From NCBI GenBank assembly GCA_051001975.1, contig JBPCMU010000013.1, forward strand, positions 60,597 through 124,596: 64,000 nucleotides of DNA. The letters are read 5' to 3'. This DNA is from DATAEG01 sp051001975 (GTDB lineage: Bacteria; Actinomycetota; Actinomycetes; Mycobacteriales; Jatrophihabitantaceae). This document shows positions 41,201 through 49,573 of the stretch, in pieces. The notes under the pieces were generated by a model. The model did no database searches. It saw nothing but the letters and a program-made list of their open reading frames with translations, and was not told where the DNA came from. The position numbers and the translations under genes were made by a program. How positions within the stretch are numbered: position 1 is the stretch's first letter; the number at the start of each line of letters is the position of its first letter.

Positions 41201-42999
41201 TCTTCCTCGACCCGGATCCCGATGCGCAGCAGTCCTACCCGGAGCGCCGGCGGATGTTCGACCTGCCCCGCTCGTCGTGGGCCGACTACGACCGCAGCCT
41301 CATTTCCGAGGGCGGCGGGGTGTTCCCTCGGACTCAGAAGTCGATACCGCTGAGCACGCAGGTCATCGACCGGCTCGGTCTGCCTGCCTCGACATCGGTC
41401 CTCACCCCCGCGGAGTTGATGCACGCCATCCTCGTCGCCCCGGTGGACCTGCTCTGGAACGGCGGCATCGGGACGTACGTCAAGGCGAGCAGCGAAACCG
41501 ACGCGGAAGTCGGCGACAAGGCGAACGACGGGCTGCGCGCCAACGCCAACCTGCTGCGCTGCAAGGTGATCGGCGAGGGCGGCAACCTCGGGTGCACGCA
41601 GCTCGGCCGGATCGAGTTCACCCGCGGTGGCGGTCACGCCAACACCGACGCGATCGACAATTCCGCCGGCGTCGATACCTCCGACCACGAGGTGAACATC
41701 AAGATCCTGCTGGACCGGGTCATCGCCGCCGGCGAGCTACCGGCCGACGCCCGCAATGATCTGTTGGCCGGCGCCACAGACGAGGTCGGCGCCGACGTGT
41801 TGCGGGACAACTACGAGCAGAACGTGCTGCTGGGTGTGGAGCGACGGTTGTCCGTGCCGATCCTGCCGGTCTACCAACGCCTGCTGAACGATCTCGGCAA
41901 GCGTGGCCTGTTGGATCGTGAGCTGGAGTTCCTGCCGTCGGACAAGCAGATCCGGCAGATGGAGGACGCGGGGCTGGGCCTGGTGTCTCCTGAGCTCGCG
42001 GTGGTGGCCGCCTACGTCAAGATCACACTGACCAAGCATTTGCGGGCCTCCGACCTGCCGGCGGACCCGTGGTTCCGGCGGGCTATCTCCGGCTACTTCC
42101 CGGCGTCCATCTCCGCGCGCTTCGACAGAGATCTGGACACCCATCCGCTGGGTCCGGAGATCATCACGACCTGCGTCGTCAACGACATGGTGAACCGGGC
42201 CGGCACTACGTTCGCGTTCCGGGTCGCCGAGGAGACCGGCGCCGATGTCGCGCAGGTAGCCCGGGCATATACGGTGCTGCGCGAAGTCTTCGACCTCGAA
42301 CGGCTCTGGTCGGAGGTCGAGGCGTTGGACAACGAGGCTCCGACGGTCGGGCAGGACGCGGTCTATTTCGAGCTGCGTCGTCTGCTGGATCGCGGCACCC
42401 GCTGGTTGCTCGATGTGCGCTACCCGATCACCGACATCGCGGCTGAGATCGAGAGGTACCGGCCGGTCGTCCGAGAGCTGTCGCAACAAGTACCGCACTT
42501 GCTCCGCGGCAGCGAGCGAGAAACGCTCTATGCCGAGGTCGATCGCCTTGTGGGCAACGGGATTCCGCGCGATCTCGCGCTGCGCGTCGGCATCCTGCTC
42601 AGTGCGTTTCTGCTGTTGGACGTCGTCGAGATCGCCGACTCGACGCGACGGCCGGCAGCAGAGATCGCCGAGTTGCATTTCGCGCTGTCGGAGAAGTTCA
42701 GCGTCGACAAGATGCTCACCGCCGTCACCGCTCTGCCCCGCGACGACCGCTGGTCTGCGCTGGCCCGGGCGGCGCTGCGCGATGACGTGTACACCGCGCT
42801 GTCGGCGATCACGACTGCGGTGCTGCACTCCACCTCGCCGGTCGACTCGGTCACGGATCGGATGAAGGAGTGGGAGACGGCCAATGCGGAGCGGGTAGCG
42901 CGCACTCGGTCCACCGTCGACGAGGCGCTCAACCGCGAGGCGGTCGATCTGGCCACCCTCTCGGTGGCGTTGCGGGTGATGCGAGGTCTGCCGACCTGA
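38245..42999 (+). CDS. gdhB: NAD-specific glutamate dehydrogenase, large type
   Basis: A 1584-aa enzyme of the L_180 NAD-glutamate dehydrogenase family, making 2-oxoglutarate and ammonia from glutamate. The N-terminal third holds ACT-like regulatory parts. The catalytic part has RWSDRREDFRTEVLGLVKAQ, GAKGGFVAKQLPD, DMSGDVFGNGMLLSEHIRL and KVIGEGGNLGCTQLGRIEF. The C-terminal 450 residues are helical. Length matches the family. The start is MSEASAHRS, not the far-upstream frame that is antisense to the malic enzyme. With the hut genes it links histidine and glutamate breakdown to the TCA cycle. Confidence 0.96.
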   Translation: MSEASAHRSDDDDKTFVRRYLAHVAAELPNRTEDEQLEIAHQHWQLGRIRQSGDIQIRVRDIDGDTSAVEIVTNDAPYLVDSIRSELKITGHPAQNVLHPLLVLTRDADGMVDELSDIDDTVPQPEGTKTESWMYIELGRISPDEKDEVISDLRRVITDVHYAVKDAPELYALIRQLADTLCADPGPFDRATSNEAGELLRWLADGNFMILGHAAFSANDLARSAAGHHGEYQLRGVLRGAAQVTPLEVLPAYRSGAPVVVFKSPLVSTVLRAARYDCVTVVEPGDGSGARIHVFLGLFTTAGDGTVARVPVVRRRIEEVLKRSGLRANSHSARMMVSALRTLPRDELLEAEVGDLLNLATLVVNRAERGGVGVFSRVHLNNDFVSVLVYLPEERLGPDSRRRVREVVAEQWPGKLLSRDDTISDLGLARMHFLIALRPGEPVPNPNYRDVESRITQVTRRWSDDLADLIALHDPEDTSGRLLRRYDRAFPEAYKEDYSAAIAVRDIASIEALPDQDGLGFDLCDPEPGDPADRRLKLLRTGGPISLAKVLPMLSHLGVEVLDERPYEVDRMDGSPAWIYDFGLKTPSGAQLSSEQVSDMLEVLRRLWGGDVEQDGFNGLLLRAGLTWHQIVVVRAYAKYLRQAGSTFSQGYVEQTLLDNPQITRQLVELFEARFDPARVADPQTVDVKPQIDEILESIGTVSSLDQDRILRSLLGLITATLRTSAYQPNADGQLRVEIAFKFDPKHIDDLPEPRPQFEIWVYSPRVEGVHLRFGRVARGGLRWSDRREDFRTEVLGLVKAQMVKNAVIVPVGAKGGFVAKQLPDPAADRDAWLAEGISCYRTFISCLLDITDDYAHDPVSGEQIVIPPKHVVSYDDADPYLVVAADKGTATFSDIANSIAVDRGFWLGDAFASGGSAGYDHKAMGITARGAWESVKYHFRELGRDVQSEDFTVVGVGDMSGDVFGNGMLLSEHIRLVAAFDHRHIFLDPDPDAQQSYPERRRMFDLPRSSWADYDRSLISEGGGVFPRTQKSIPLSTQVIDRLGLPASTSVLTPAELMHAILVAPVDLLWNGGIGTYVKASSETDAEVGDKANDGLRANANLLRCKVIGEGGNLGCTQLGRIEFTRGGGHANTDAIDNSAGVDTSDHEVNIKILLDRVIAAGELPADARNDLLAGATDEVGADVLRDNYEQNVLLGVERRLSVPILPVYQRLLNDLGKRGLLDRELEFLPSDKQIRQMEDAGLGLVSPELAVVAAYVKITLTKHLRASDLPADPWFRRAISGYFPASISARFDRDLDTHPLGPEIITTCVVNDMVNRAGTTFAFRVAEETGADVAQVARAYTVLREVFDLERLWSEVEALDNEAPTVGQDAVYFELRRLLDRGTRWLLDVRYPITDIAAEIERYRPVVRELSQQVPHLLRGSERETLYAEVDRLVGNGIPRDLALRVGILLSAFLLLDVVEIADSTRRPAAEIAELHFALSEKFSVDKMLTAVTALPRDDRWSALARAALRDDVYTALSAITTAVLHSTSPVDSVTDRMKEWETANAERVARTRSTVDEALNREAVDLATLSVALRVMRGLPT

Positions 43000-43008
43000 T
43001 CGGGTCGG

Positions 43009-43407
43009 TCAGCTGGCGGTGGCCGCGCGGGTGCTGATCCGGGCCCACACGGTCGTGGTCGCTTCGCTGGCATCGACACCCCACTCGTCGGCCAGTGCGG
43101 CGACGATGGCCAGGCCGCGGCCGGTGGTGTCCTGCAGACCCGCCTCGCGGATCTCCGGGACGGTGTCGGACCCGCCGTCGGTGACTGAAACGACGACCCC
43201 CTCGGAGGTCACCGCCCACTCGACCTGCAAATGGCCGGACGGTAGCGCGCGGGCATGCCGAACGGCGTTGGCGACGAGTTCGCTGGCCAGCACCGAGCTA
43301 TCCGAGGCCACGTCAGCATCGACTCCGACGCGGCCCAGGTCGTAGGCGAGGTTGCGGCGGACGGTCGCGGCACTGGCGGCGGTATCGAGCACCCACAACA
43401 CGCCCAC
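43009..43407 (-). CDS. ATP-binding anti-sigma-like protein (HATPase_c)
   Basis: A 132-aa RsbW/SpoIIAB-type protein. The N-box is VLASELVANAVRHA, followed by VVVSVTDGGSDTVPEIREAG and DTTGRGLAIVAALADEWGV (G1 and G2 box). Such proteins bind ATP and sequester anti-sigma antagonists or sigma factors. The GTG start was chosen because GGAGGT lies 6 nt upstream. No sigma factor or anti-sigma antagonist is adjacent, so the partner is unknown. Confidence 0.85.
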   Translation of the reverse strand: MGVLWVLDTAASAATVRRNLAYDLGRVGVDADVASDSSVLASELVANAVRHARALPSGHLQVEWAVTSEGVVVSVTDGGSDTVPEIREAGLQDTTGRGLAIVAALADEWGVDASEATTTVWARISTRAATAS

Positions 43408-43545
43408 TGCGTCACCTCCACCAGAAGTTGAATTTTCAACCCATCGTGGCACAGCCGACTGCCCGGCCGAAGCGTCGGCATACCCGGCGCACATCCGTAC
43501 CAAACCGCATCCGGCCACGAAGATCCAGAAGGCGGCCCGGATTGC

Positions 43546-44424
43546 TCAGATGATGGGGTAGCGGAGGCCCCGGGCGCGCAGCACGTCCTTGGATCGGTTG
43601 GTGATGATCGCATCCACGCCGAGATCGAGGGCTAGCTCGATGTCCGCCGGCTGATCGACCGTCCAGACGTACACCTGGTCGCCCGCCTCGTGCGCCCGGG
43701 CAACCACGTCCGGGTCCAGCCTCAGCAGCTTCAGGCTCGGCCCTACGATCCGGGTGCCGGTCGGCGGCGGGTCGATCGGCGGCTTCTTCTGGAGGTAGAC
43801 CGTCGGCAGGTTGGGGGCGAGCAGTCGGACCCGGCGCAGCGCGGTCGAGGCGAAGCTCATCACCGCCACGAGTTGCTCCTCCGGCGGCTTGCCGCGGCCG
43901 TGGCCGAAGCGGCGCAGCGTGCGGACCAGTTCCTTCTCGACCAGTCCGGCGTAGCGCGTCGGGTGCTTCGTCTCGATCGTCATCCGGACCGGGCGACCGG
44001 CGTCGGCGGCGAGGCCGAGCAGCGCGTCCAGCGTGAGCACGCTGCCTTCCGGCGACACCCGTTCGGGCTTCACACCCTCGAGATAGCCGTCCTCGGCGAT
44101 CAACTCGTCGGCGGAATCGGGCCAGTCGTGCTTCCACGATGAGAAGTCCAGCCGCTTGAGTTCGGCCAGGGCGAAGTCGCTGACCACGCCGGTGCCGTTG
44201 CTGGTTCGCTCGATGCGCCGGTCGTGCACGCAGACCAGGTAGCCATCCTTGGTCATCCGCACGTCGCACTCGAGGCCATCGGCGCCGCCGATGATAGCCG
44301 CTTCGTAGGCTGCCAGGGTGTGTTCGGCGATCTCTGCAGAGTCTCCGCGATGGGCGATGATCCACGGGGCCGATGCCTGCCGTGGCTGCACAGGATCGGC
44401 GTGCGAGGCCGACCAGCGCTTCAC
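43546..44424 (-). CDS. Glycerophosphodiester phosphodiesterase
   Basis: About 292 aa of the GDPD TIM-barrel family. It has IIAHRGDSAEIAEHTLAAYE with catalytic His-Arg, GADGLECDVRMTKDGYLVCVHD (Glu/Asp and second His), and MTIETKHPTRYAG. It cuts glycerophosphodiesters to glycerol-3-phosphate and alcohols. There is no signal peptide, so it is cytoplasmic. I chose the GTG at 44424 with AGGA 7 nt upstream; a further GTG at 44439 is possible. Confidence 0.92.
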   Translation of the reverse strand: MKRWSASHADPVQPRQASAPWIIAHRGDSAEIAEHTLAAYEAAIIGGADGLECDVRMTKDGYLVCVHDRRIERTSNGTGVVSDFALAELKRLDFSSWKHDWPDSADELIAEDGYLEGVKPERVSPEGSVLTLDALLGLAADAGRPVRMTIETKHPTRYAGLVEKELVRTLRRFGHGRGKPPEEQLVAVMSFASTALRRVRLLAPNLPTVYLQKKPPIDPPPTGTRIVGPSLKLLRLDPDVVARAHEAGDQVYVWTVDQPADIELALDLGVDAIITNRSKDVLRARGLRYPII

Positions 44425-44503
44425 ATGTCTATCCTGCACGACCTGGATGGTGCACGGCAGCGCCCCGCCGACTCATTGGCAAACGTAATGAGCAGCGGGC
44501 GCC

Positions 44504-44842
44504 CTATACGACCGCAGGGGGCTGAGCGGTCTCGCTGATCATCTGCTTTCCCGCGGCGTCCCAGGCGAGCATGCCGCCGGTCAGGTTGGCGGCGTTGTAA
44601 CCCTGCGCGCGCAGCCAGGCCGTCACTTGCGCAGAGCGGCCGCCGACCTTGCACACCACGACAACGTGCGCGTCCGGAGTGACCGGGCCGGGGTCGTAGC
44701 CGAGTCGCTGCGGCACCGACATCATCGGCATGTGGACGGCGCCGTCGATGTGGCCGGCCACCCACTCCTCGTCCTCGCGGACGTCGAGCAGCACCGCGTC
44801 GGCCGGCAGGTCAGCGACAGAAACAGAAGGCACAGGCTCCAT
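44504..44842 (-). CDS. Rhodanese-like domain protein
   Basis: A 112-aa single-domain rhodanese. LLDVREDEEWVAGHIDGAVHMP and VVVCKVGGRSAQVTAWLRAQGY hold the domain; the active loop CKVGGRS has the sulfur-accepting Cys. Family members transfer sulfane sulfur to acceptors or bind persulfides. No sulfur-metabolism genes are next to it. It lies just upstream of the tandem repeat. Confidence 0.9.
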   Translation of the reverse strand: MEPVPSVSVADLPADAVLLDVREDEEWVAGHIDGAVHMPMMSVPQRLGYDPGPVTPDAHVVVVCKVGGRSAQVTAWLRAQGYNAANLTGGMLAWDAAGKQMISETAQPPAVV

Positions 44843-44892
44843 AGGGAAACCGTACTGGCAGCGGCAGGGGGCAGTCGGCCGAGGTTGGGTGG

Positions 44893-45062
44893 GACTTCCC
44901 GGGTCAAGCGTTCCGAAGCCGCGCGGACGGGACGGACGAACGTCGCCTCAAGCAGCGCGATCAGTTTGCCGAGGTGTGGGAAGCGACTTCCCGGGTCAAG
45001 CGTTCCGAAGCCGCGCGGACGGGACGGACGAACGTCGCCTCAAGCAGCGCGATCAGTTTGCC
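44893..45062. repeat. 78-bp tandem duplication
   Basis: Copies 44893-44970 and 44985-45062 are identical over 78 bp with 14 bp between them (period 92 bp). The flanking GAGGT..GGG is also partly repeated. It is intergenic between the rhodanese and Fpg genes, ending right at the fpg stop. The minus strand of one copy has an open frame that looks coding-like, but no gene is recognised. It may vary in copy number between strains. Confidence 0.9.
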
Positions 45063-45941
45063 TTATTTGAGGAGGCGGGAGAGGCGGCGGTCGGCCAGTT
45101 CGCGGCCGTCGGTCTGACAGGTCGGGCAGTACTGGAACGACTTGTCCGCGAACGACACCTCATGCACCGTGTCGCCGCAGACGGGGCAGGGCAGCCCGGT
45201 GCGCCCGTGCACCTGCATTCCGCTGCGCTTCTCTCCCTTGAGGGTGGCGGCCTTCTGCCCGACCGACCGGGACACCGCGTCGGTGAGGACGGTGCGCATA
45301 GCGTCGTGGAGGCGCTCGAGTTCTGCCTCGGTGAGCTTGCGGGTGTTCTTGAACGGGGAGAGGTGCGCGGTGTGCAGGATCTCGTCGGAGTAGGCATTGC
45401 CGATCCCGGCGATGACCGACTGGGTGGTGAGCACGCCCTTGATCTGGCCGCTGTGCGCGCGCAGCACCTCCCCGAGCTGCTCCACATCCAGCGCGGGGTC
45501 GAGCGCATCGGGACCGAGCCGGTCGACTCCGGGCACTTTGGTGGGGTCGTCGACGAGGTAGACGGCCAGCCGCTTCTGGGTGCCCGCTTCGGTGAGGTCG
45601 AAGCCGGCTACCGGTCCGCCGTCGAACTCCGGTGCCAGGTGCAGCCGGAAGGCCAACGGTCCTTTGCCCGGACGTGGTGGCGCCGGGGACAGATTTTCCC
45701 GCCACTGCAGCCACCCGGCCCGAGACAGGTGAAACACCAGGTGCAGACCGTCGACGTCCAGATCGAGGAACTTCCCGTGCCGGCCCGCACCGGTGACGGT
45801 CAACCCGCCGAGGGCCGTCAGCGGGGGATCGACGGTCTTCAGCGCGGTGAAGGCGGCGACGTCTGCGCGCATCACGGTGCGGCCCACCGCGCGATCTCGT
45901 AGGAACGCGGCGAGTGCCTCGATCTCCGGCAGCTCCGGCAC
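45063..45941 (-). CDS. Formamidopyrimidine-DNA glycosylase family protein
   Basis: A 292-aa Fpg/Nei glycosylase. PELPEIEALAAFL at the N-terminus has catalytic Pro2-Glu3 (after Met removal). The H2TH part is about 150-210 (AHSGQIKGVLTTQSVIAGIG with NAYSDEILH), and the C-terminal zinc finger is CPVCGDTVHEV with YCPTC. These enzymes remove oxidised purines or pyrimidines and cut the strand. It may be a Fpg paralogue rather than the main mutM, which usually sits by coaD or rnc. Confidence 0.9.
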   Translation of the reverse strand: MPELPEIEALAAFLRDRAVGRTVMRADVAAFTALKTVDPPLTALGGLTVTGAGRHGKFLDLDVDGLHLVFHLSRAGWLQWRENLSPAPPRPGKGPLAFRLHLAPEFDGGPVAGFDLTEAGTQKRLAVYLVDDPTKVPGVDRLGPDALDPALDVEQLGEVLRAHSGQIKGVLTTQSVIAGIGNAYSDEILHTAHLSPFKNTRKLTEAELERLHDAMRTVLTDAVSRSVGQKAATLKGEKRSGMQVHGRTGLPCPVCGDTVHEVSFADKSFQYCPTCQTDGRELADRRLSRLLK

Positions 45942-45979
45942 GCTGCGAGCCTACGACGTCGCCCCGGCAACGCGCTGCC

Positions 45980-46603
45980 TCACTTCAGCGGGCCGGTCAG
46001 CGGGGAGACCAGCCAGCCGACCAGCACCGCCCCGCCGATGAAGCAGACCAGCTGGGCCACCGTCCACAGCGCGCTGGCGCGCCCGGCCGCCGCGTAGTCG
46101 TGTCGTGGTGGGGTGGGCGCTGCCTTCATCGCCGTCCACGCGAGATCCGCGCGCAGTGCGCGGCGCGGCATCCACCACACGTTCACATACAGATATCCGG
46201 CGGCCACCAGATAGAACAGCAGCGAGCTGGCGCGGAACTCACGGGTCACTGCGGCGACGACGACGATCCCGGTGCAGATCAGAACAGCCAGGAATGCAAC
46301 GAGATAGCACTGCAGCCTCGTATTTATCCGGGACATTGCGTTGTCGGTGCGTTGTAGGCGAACCCAGCGAGAGTCGGCCACGCCGGGCGCAGCCTGCGCG
46401 GCCGCCTTGATGGTGAACGGGAGGTTGGCCGGGTCGATCTCCGCGGCGCCTCGCCAGTAACCGGCCAGCCGCGCGCCGGCGAGCCCTTGGGCGTGCTGGT
46501 CGATCAGTTGGTGGCGCTGCGCTTCGGAGAGGTTCTGGTAGTGGCCGATGACAGCCTGCTTGCGACCGGCCACCCGCCCACGCAAATACCCGAGAGATGG
46601 CAT
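45980..46603 (-). CDS. Hypothetical membrane protein
   Basis: About 207 aa, family not recognised. The N-terminal half is soluble (HYQNLSEAQRHQLIDQHAQG). Then come about three to four hydrophobic helices: CYLVAFLAVLICTGIVVVAA, SLLFYLVAAGYLYVNVWW and ALWTVAQLVCFIGGAVLVGWLV. The first ATG with no better site gives MPSLGYLRGR; the longer frame is antisense to the divergent hydrolase. It shares its upstream region with dienelactone hydrolase, possibly under common control. Confidence 0.65.
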   Translation of the reverse strand: MPSLGYLRGRVAGRKQAVIGHYQNLSEAQRHQLIDQHAQGLAGARLAGYWRGAAEIDPANLPFTIKAAAQAAPGVADSRWVRLQRTDNAMSRINTRLQCYLVAFLAVLICTGIVVVAAVTREFRASSLLFYLVAAGYLYVNVWWMPRRALRADLAWTAMKAAPTPPRHDYAAAGRASALWTVAQLVCFIGGAVLVGWLVSPLTGPLK

Positions 46604-46675
46604 CCACAGATGGTAGGAGTTGCCGGGCAGACCCTCGGTACGTCGACCGGCTGATCTGGGAGCAGACTCGCAGAC

Positions 46676-47386
46676 ATGACTGAGTCGCAGCTGATCCAGG
46701 TCGACACCGACGCCGGGCCGATGCCGGTGCACCAGTGGCTGCCGCCGGGCGGCACTGGCCCTGGCTTGGTACTCGTCCAGGAGATCTTCGGGGTGTCCGA
46801 CTACATCCGCCAGCGGGCCACCGACCTCGCCGCGCTGGGGTATGTCGTGCTTGCGCCGGAGTTCTACTGGCGACTGGCGGATGCCGGGGTGGACGAGTCA
46901 CAGCCGGACTTCCTGCAGCAGGCCATCGCAGTGTCCGCGCGCATCGACTGGCCGGCGGCGGTGCGCGACGGGGTCGCCGCGCTGGAGCACCTGCGACACA
47001 GCGAGACGACGACCGGGGGAGTCGGGTTGATCGGCTTCTGCTTCGGCGGCGGGTTGGCGTTCAACATTTCCGCAGTCGACTCGCCGGACGCGCTGGTGAG
47101 CTACTACGGTTCCGGGTTGCCCAATCTCCTGCATCTCGCGCCGTCGGTCACCGCGCCGAGCCTGCATCACTTCGGCACGGCCGACGACTACCTCCAGGCA
47201 GACACCGTCGCTCAGATCCGAGACGCGATCTCGCGGCCCGGGGTGCGAATCCAGCTGTACGAGGGCGCCGGACACGCGTTCGACAACCCGCGCCCGGCGT
47301 TCCATCACGCGGCCGCGTCAACCGATGCCTGGGAGTCGACGGTCGCGTTCCTGGAGTCGGTACTGCCGACGGCCTTCGCGGCCTGA
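46676..47386 (+). CDS. Dienelactone hydrolase family protein
   Basis: A 236-aa alpha/beta hydrolase. The nucleophile elbow GFCFGGG has Cys, as in dienelactone hydrolases, and the His follows near GAGHAFDN; the Asp is near TADDYLQ. These enzymes cut dienelactones from chlorocatechols or related esters and lactones. No aromatic ring-cleavage gene is next to it. Its 3' end overlaps the EamA gene by 82 bp, convergently. Confidence 0.9.
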   Translation: MTESQLIQVDTDAGPMPVHQWLPPGGTGPGLVLVQEIFGVSDYIRQRATDLAALGYVVLAPEFYWRLADAGVDESQPDFLQQAIAVSARIDWPAAVRDGVAALEHLRHSETTTGGVGLIGFCFGGGLAFNISAVDSPDALVSYYGSGLPNLLHLAPSVTAPSLHHFGTADDYLQADTVAQIRDAISRPGVRIQLYEGAGHAFDNPRPAFHHAAASTDAWESTVAFLESVLPTAFAA

Positions 47387-48252
47387 CGGTTGCGCCGCGT
47401 CGTCACCAGCCACATGCCGGCTGCAGCGACGACCAGCCCGAGCACCGCGGCCGGTCCCACCCGGTGGCCGAGGATGGGCCAAGAGGCGATGGCGGTGACG
47501 GCGGGCACCACGAACAGCAGGCTGCTGGCGCGGGTGGCACCACGGCTTCGGATGAGCGCGATCAGCAGCAACGGGCCGCCGACGCCGGCGATCGTAGCCA
47601 GCCACAGGAACGACAGCAGCGCATGGACGGTGAGCGGGATCCGCAGGGAACCGTCGAGCGGAGCCCAGACGGCCAGCACGGCGATGGCCGCGCTCACCTG
47701 CACCGAGGCGAGTGCAGCCGGGCCAGCCGTCAGTGACAGCCGGCTCTGCAGCAACGTCCCGAGAGTGAGCCCGAGCAGGCCCAGCACCGTCCAGGACAGC
47801 GCCGCAACACTGGGCGGGCGCCCGAGTCGGTCGGCGAGCGTGACGACCACGCCGACGACGCCGAGCGCGATGCCGATCCACTGCGGGGTTGACAGTCGGT
47901 CCCAACGCAACGCGGCACTGCCCAGCGCGACGAGCAGAGGCGCGGAGCAGGCGATCAGTGCGGTGGTCGAGGCCGGCATCCCTGCTGCCAGACCGATGTA
48001 GAGACCGCCGAACTGGACACCGAACATCAGGACACCGGTGAGCGCCACGGGTGCCAGCTGGCGGAACCCCCGAGGCCATACCTCCCGACGGATCCGAGCG
48101 ATGACGCCGAGGACTGCTGCAGCCACGACGAACCGCCAGAGCGTCAGGCTCAACGGAGCGATGACCTGCGTCGCGATCGAGCCCACCACGTAGCCGCTGC
48201 TCCATATCAAGATGAAGAAGATGCCCAGCCGGTCCATACGTAACGACTTCAT
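47305..48252 (-). CDS. EamA/DMT-superfamily exporter
   Basis: A 315-aa ten-helix transporter with two EamA repeats (helices at about 7-150 and 165-300). SSGYVVGSIATQVIAPLSLT is typical of the first helix pair. Members export amino acids, purines or drugs. It is divergent from the CGNR regulator, and the start codon lies within one of two CGTAAC-N9-CGTTAC repeats, so it is a likely regulated exporter. Its C-terminal tail is hydrophilic and antisense to the end of the hydrolase. Confidence 0.9.
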   Translation of the reverse strand: MKSLRMDRLGIFFILIWSSGYVVGSIATQVIAPLSLTLWRFVVAAAVLGVIARIRREVWPRGFRQLAPVALTGVLMFGVQFGGLYIGLAAGMPASTTALIACSAPLLVALGSAALRWDRLSTPQWIGIALGVVGVVVTLADRLGRPPSVAALSWTVLGLLGLTLGTLLQSRLSLTAGPAALASVQVSAAIAVLAVWAPLDGSLRIPLTVHALLSFLWLATIAGVGGPLLLIALIRSRGATRASSLLFVVPAVTAIASWPILGHRVGPAAVLGLVVAAAGMWLVTTRRNRQAAKAVGSTDSRNATVDSQASVDAAA

Positions 48253-48296
48253 ACGTTACATCGTCGGGCGTGACACGTAACATGTCAAGGCGTTAC
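48239..48296. promoter_or_regulatory. Two copies of inverted repeat CGTAAC-N9-CGTTAC
   Basis: Pair 1 is CGTAAC 48239-48244 and CGTTAC 48254-48259. Pair 2 is CGTAAC 48276-48281 and CGTTAC 48291-48296. Both have the same spacing and their centres are 37 bp apart. Pair 1 covers the EamA start, pair 2 lies just upstream of the CGNR gene. This matches two dimer sites for one regulator, probably the CGNR protein itself. Confidence 0.65.
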
Positions 48297-48305
48297 AGTG
48301 AGGAT

Positions 48306-48857
48306 GTGACCAACTTTCGCTCCGGGTACGGCGCGACATGGCTCGACCTGCTGGCCACCGTGCGCAACCGCTACAAGCCACAGTCGATGACGGACTACCT
48401 CGCCGACCCGGCCGCACTGCGCGCGTGGCTGACCGAGCACGACCTGCAGCCGACCGGCGCGGTTACCGATTCCGATCTGTCCCGCACCCGGGAATTGCGT
48501 GAAGCGTTACACCGGACGGTTCTGGCAGTGCTCGCCTCGACTGGGCCGGCCGCCTCCGACCTGCGATTGATGGACGCGGCGCTGGCAGCGGACCGGCCGT
48601 TGCGGGTCAGACGCACGGCCGACACGCTGAGGGTCGCGCGCCCGGTGAGCGTCGACGAGGCGCTGGCCCGGCTCACGCGGCAGGCCGTCACGGATCTGGC
48701 CGATCCACAGCGCACGTCGTTGCGGTCCTGTGGCGACGACGTCTGCTCCGGGGTATTTCTCGATCCGACCGGCCGCCGCCGCTGGTGCTCCGACGAGTTG
48801 TGCGGCGTCCGGCACCGGGTCCGCGAGCACCGGGCTCGGGCCCGAGCTGCTCGCTAG
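48306..48857 (+). CDS. CGNR zinc-finger / ABATE-domain regulator
   Basis: A 183-aa protein. The N-terminal 120 residues are the ABATE-like (DUF1470) stress domain (DLLATVRNRYKPQSMTDYLA). The C-terminus is a zinc finger: CGDDVCSGVFLD and WCSDELCGVRHRVREHRAR, with CGVR where the family has CGNR. These proteins are thought to be DNA-binding regulators. The start is the GTG near AGGA. It is divergent from the exporter, and the twin repeats suggest autoregulation plus exporter control. Confidence 0.85.
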   Translation: MTNFRSGYGATWLDLLATVRNRYKPQSMTDYLADPAALRAWLTEHDLQPTGAVTDSDLSRTRELREALHRTVLAVLASTGPAASDLRLMDAALAADRPLRVRRTADTLRVARPVSVDEALARLTRQAVTDLADPQRTSLRSCGDDVCSGVFLDPTGRRRWCSDELCGVRHRVREHRARARAAR

Positions 48858-49546
48858 CCCGCCGAACGCACCAGGTCGGCGAATCGGGTGGCGATACCGC
48901 GGCAGACGTCGGCCGACGCAGCCTCGTGCGCCCGAGCCGTAGCGACCACCTCGTCCGCATCGAAGCCCGCTTCGCGCACCGACTCCGGCGCCCAACCGGC
49001 TACCCGGTCAGCACCGACTTCGGGGTGGAACTGCACGCCCCAGGCTCGGGTGCCGAGCCGGAACGCCTGGACCGGGCAGGCTTGGCTACTGGCCAGCAGC
49101 ACCGCATCGGGGGGCAACGCAGTAATCGCGTCGACATGATGCTCGATCGCGTGGAAGGCGCTGGGCACCTCGTCGAAGAGGGCGTCGCCGGCTGACTCGG
49201 GACGTCGGGTCAGCGCGGTACTGCCGAATTCCGGCGTTCCGTGCCGGCCTTGCACCTGCCCGCCGCGGACGTGCGCCAACAGCTGCGCACCCAAGCAGAT
49301 CCCGAACGTGGGCAGACCGGCATGCAGGGCCTCGACGGCCGCGGCGCGCTCGGCGGCCAACCACGGCCCGCGCTCGTCCTCGTCCGGCAGCAACCCGCCG
49401 CCGAGCATGACCAGCGCCGCAAACCCGTCCATCGATCCGATCACGTCGCCCTCGTACGCCCGGACGATCTGGAGGCGGAGCCCATCGGTCAGCCACCATT
49501 CCGCGAACCGACCCAGCCCAGAATCAGCGGAGTTCTGCACCACCAA
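48854..49546 (-). CDS. Class I glutamine amidotransferase-like protein
   Basis: A 230-aa GATase1 domain. The nucleophile Cys is in FGICLGAQLLAHV, and the catalytic His and Glu are in WGVQFHPEVGAD. It is like GMP synthase-type amidotransferases without a synthase domain; such stand-alone proteins act on peptides or spermidine conjugates. It converges with CGNR with a 4-bp overlap. Confidence 0.87.
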   Translation of the reverse strand: MVVQNSADSGLGRFAEWWLTDGLRLQIVRAYEGDVIGSMDGFAALVMLGGGLLPDEDERGPWLAAERAAAVEALHAGLPTFGICLGAQLLAHVRGGQVQGRHGTPEFGSTALTRRPESAGDALFDEVPSAFHAIEHHVDAITALPPDAVLLASSQACPVQAFRLGTRAWGVQFHPEVGADRVAGWAPESVREAGFDADEVVATARAHEAASADVCRGIATRFADLVRSAG

Positions 49547-49573
49547 TACCGGTGCCGCGGATGCCGTACTGAT

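Noticed and set aside
40243..41688. A 481-aa minus-strand frame inside gdhB
   Set aside because: Antisense shadow caused by high GC third positions; no family features.
36718..42999. A plus-strand frame 2093 codons long upstream of gdhB
   Set aside because: The first 500 codons are antisense to the malic enzyme gene; family similarity of glutamate dehydrogenase begins at 38245.
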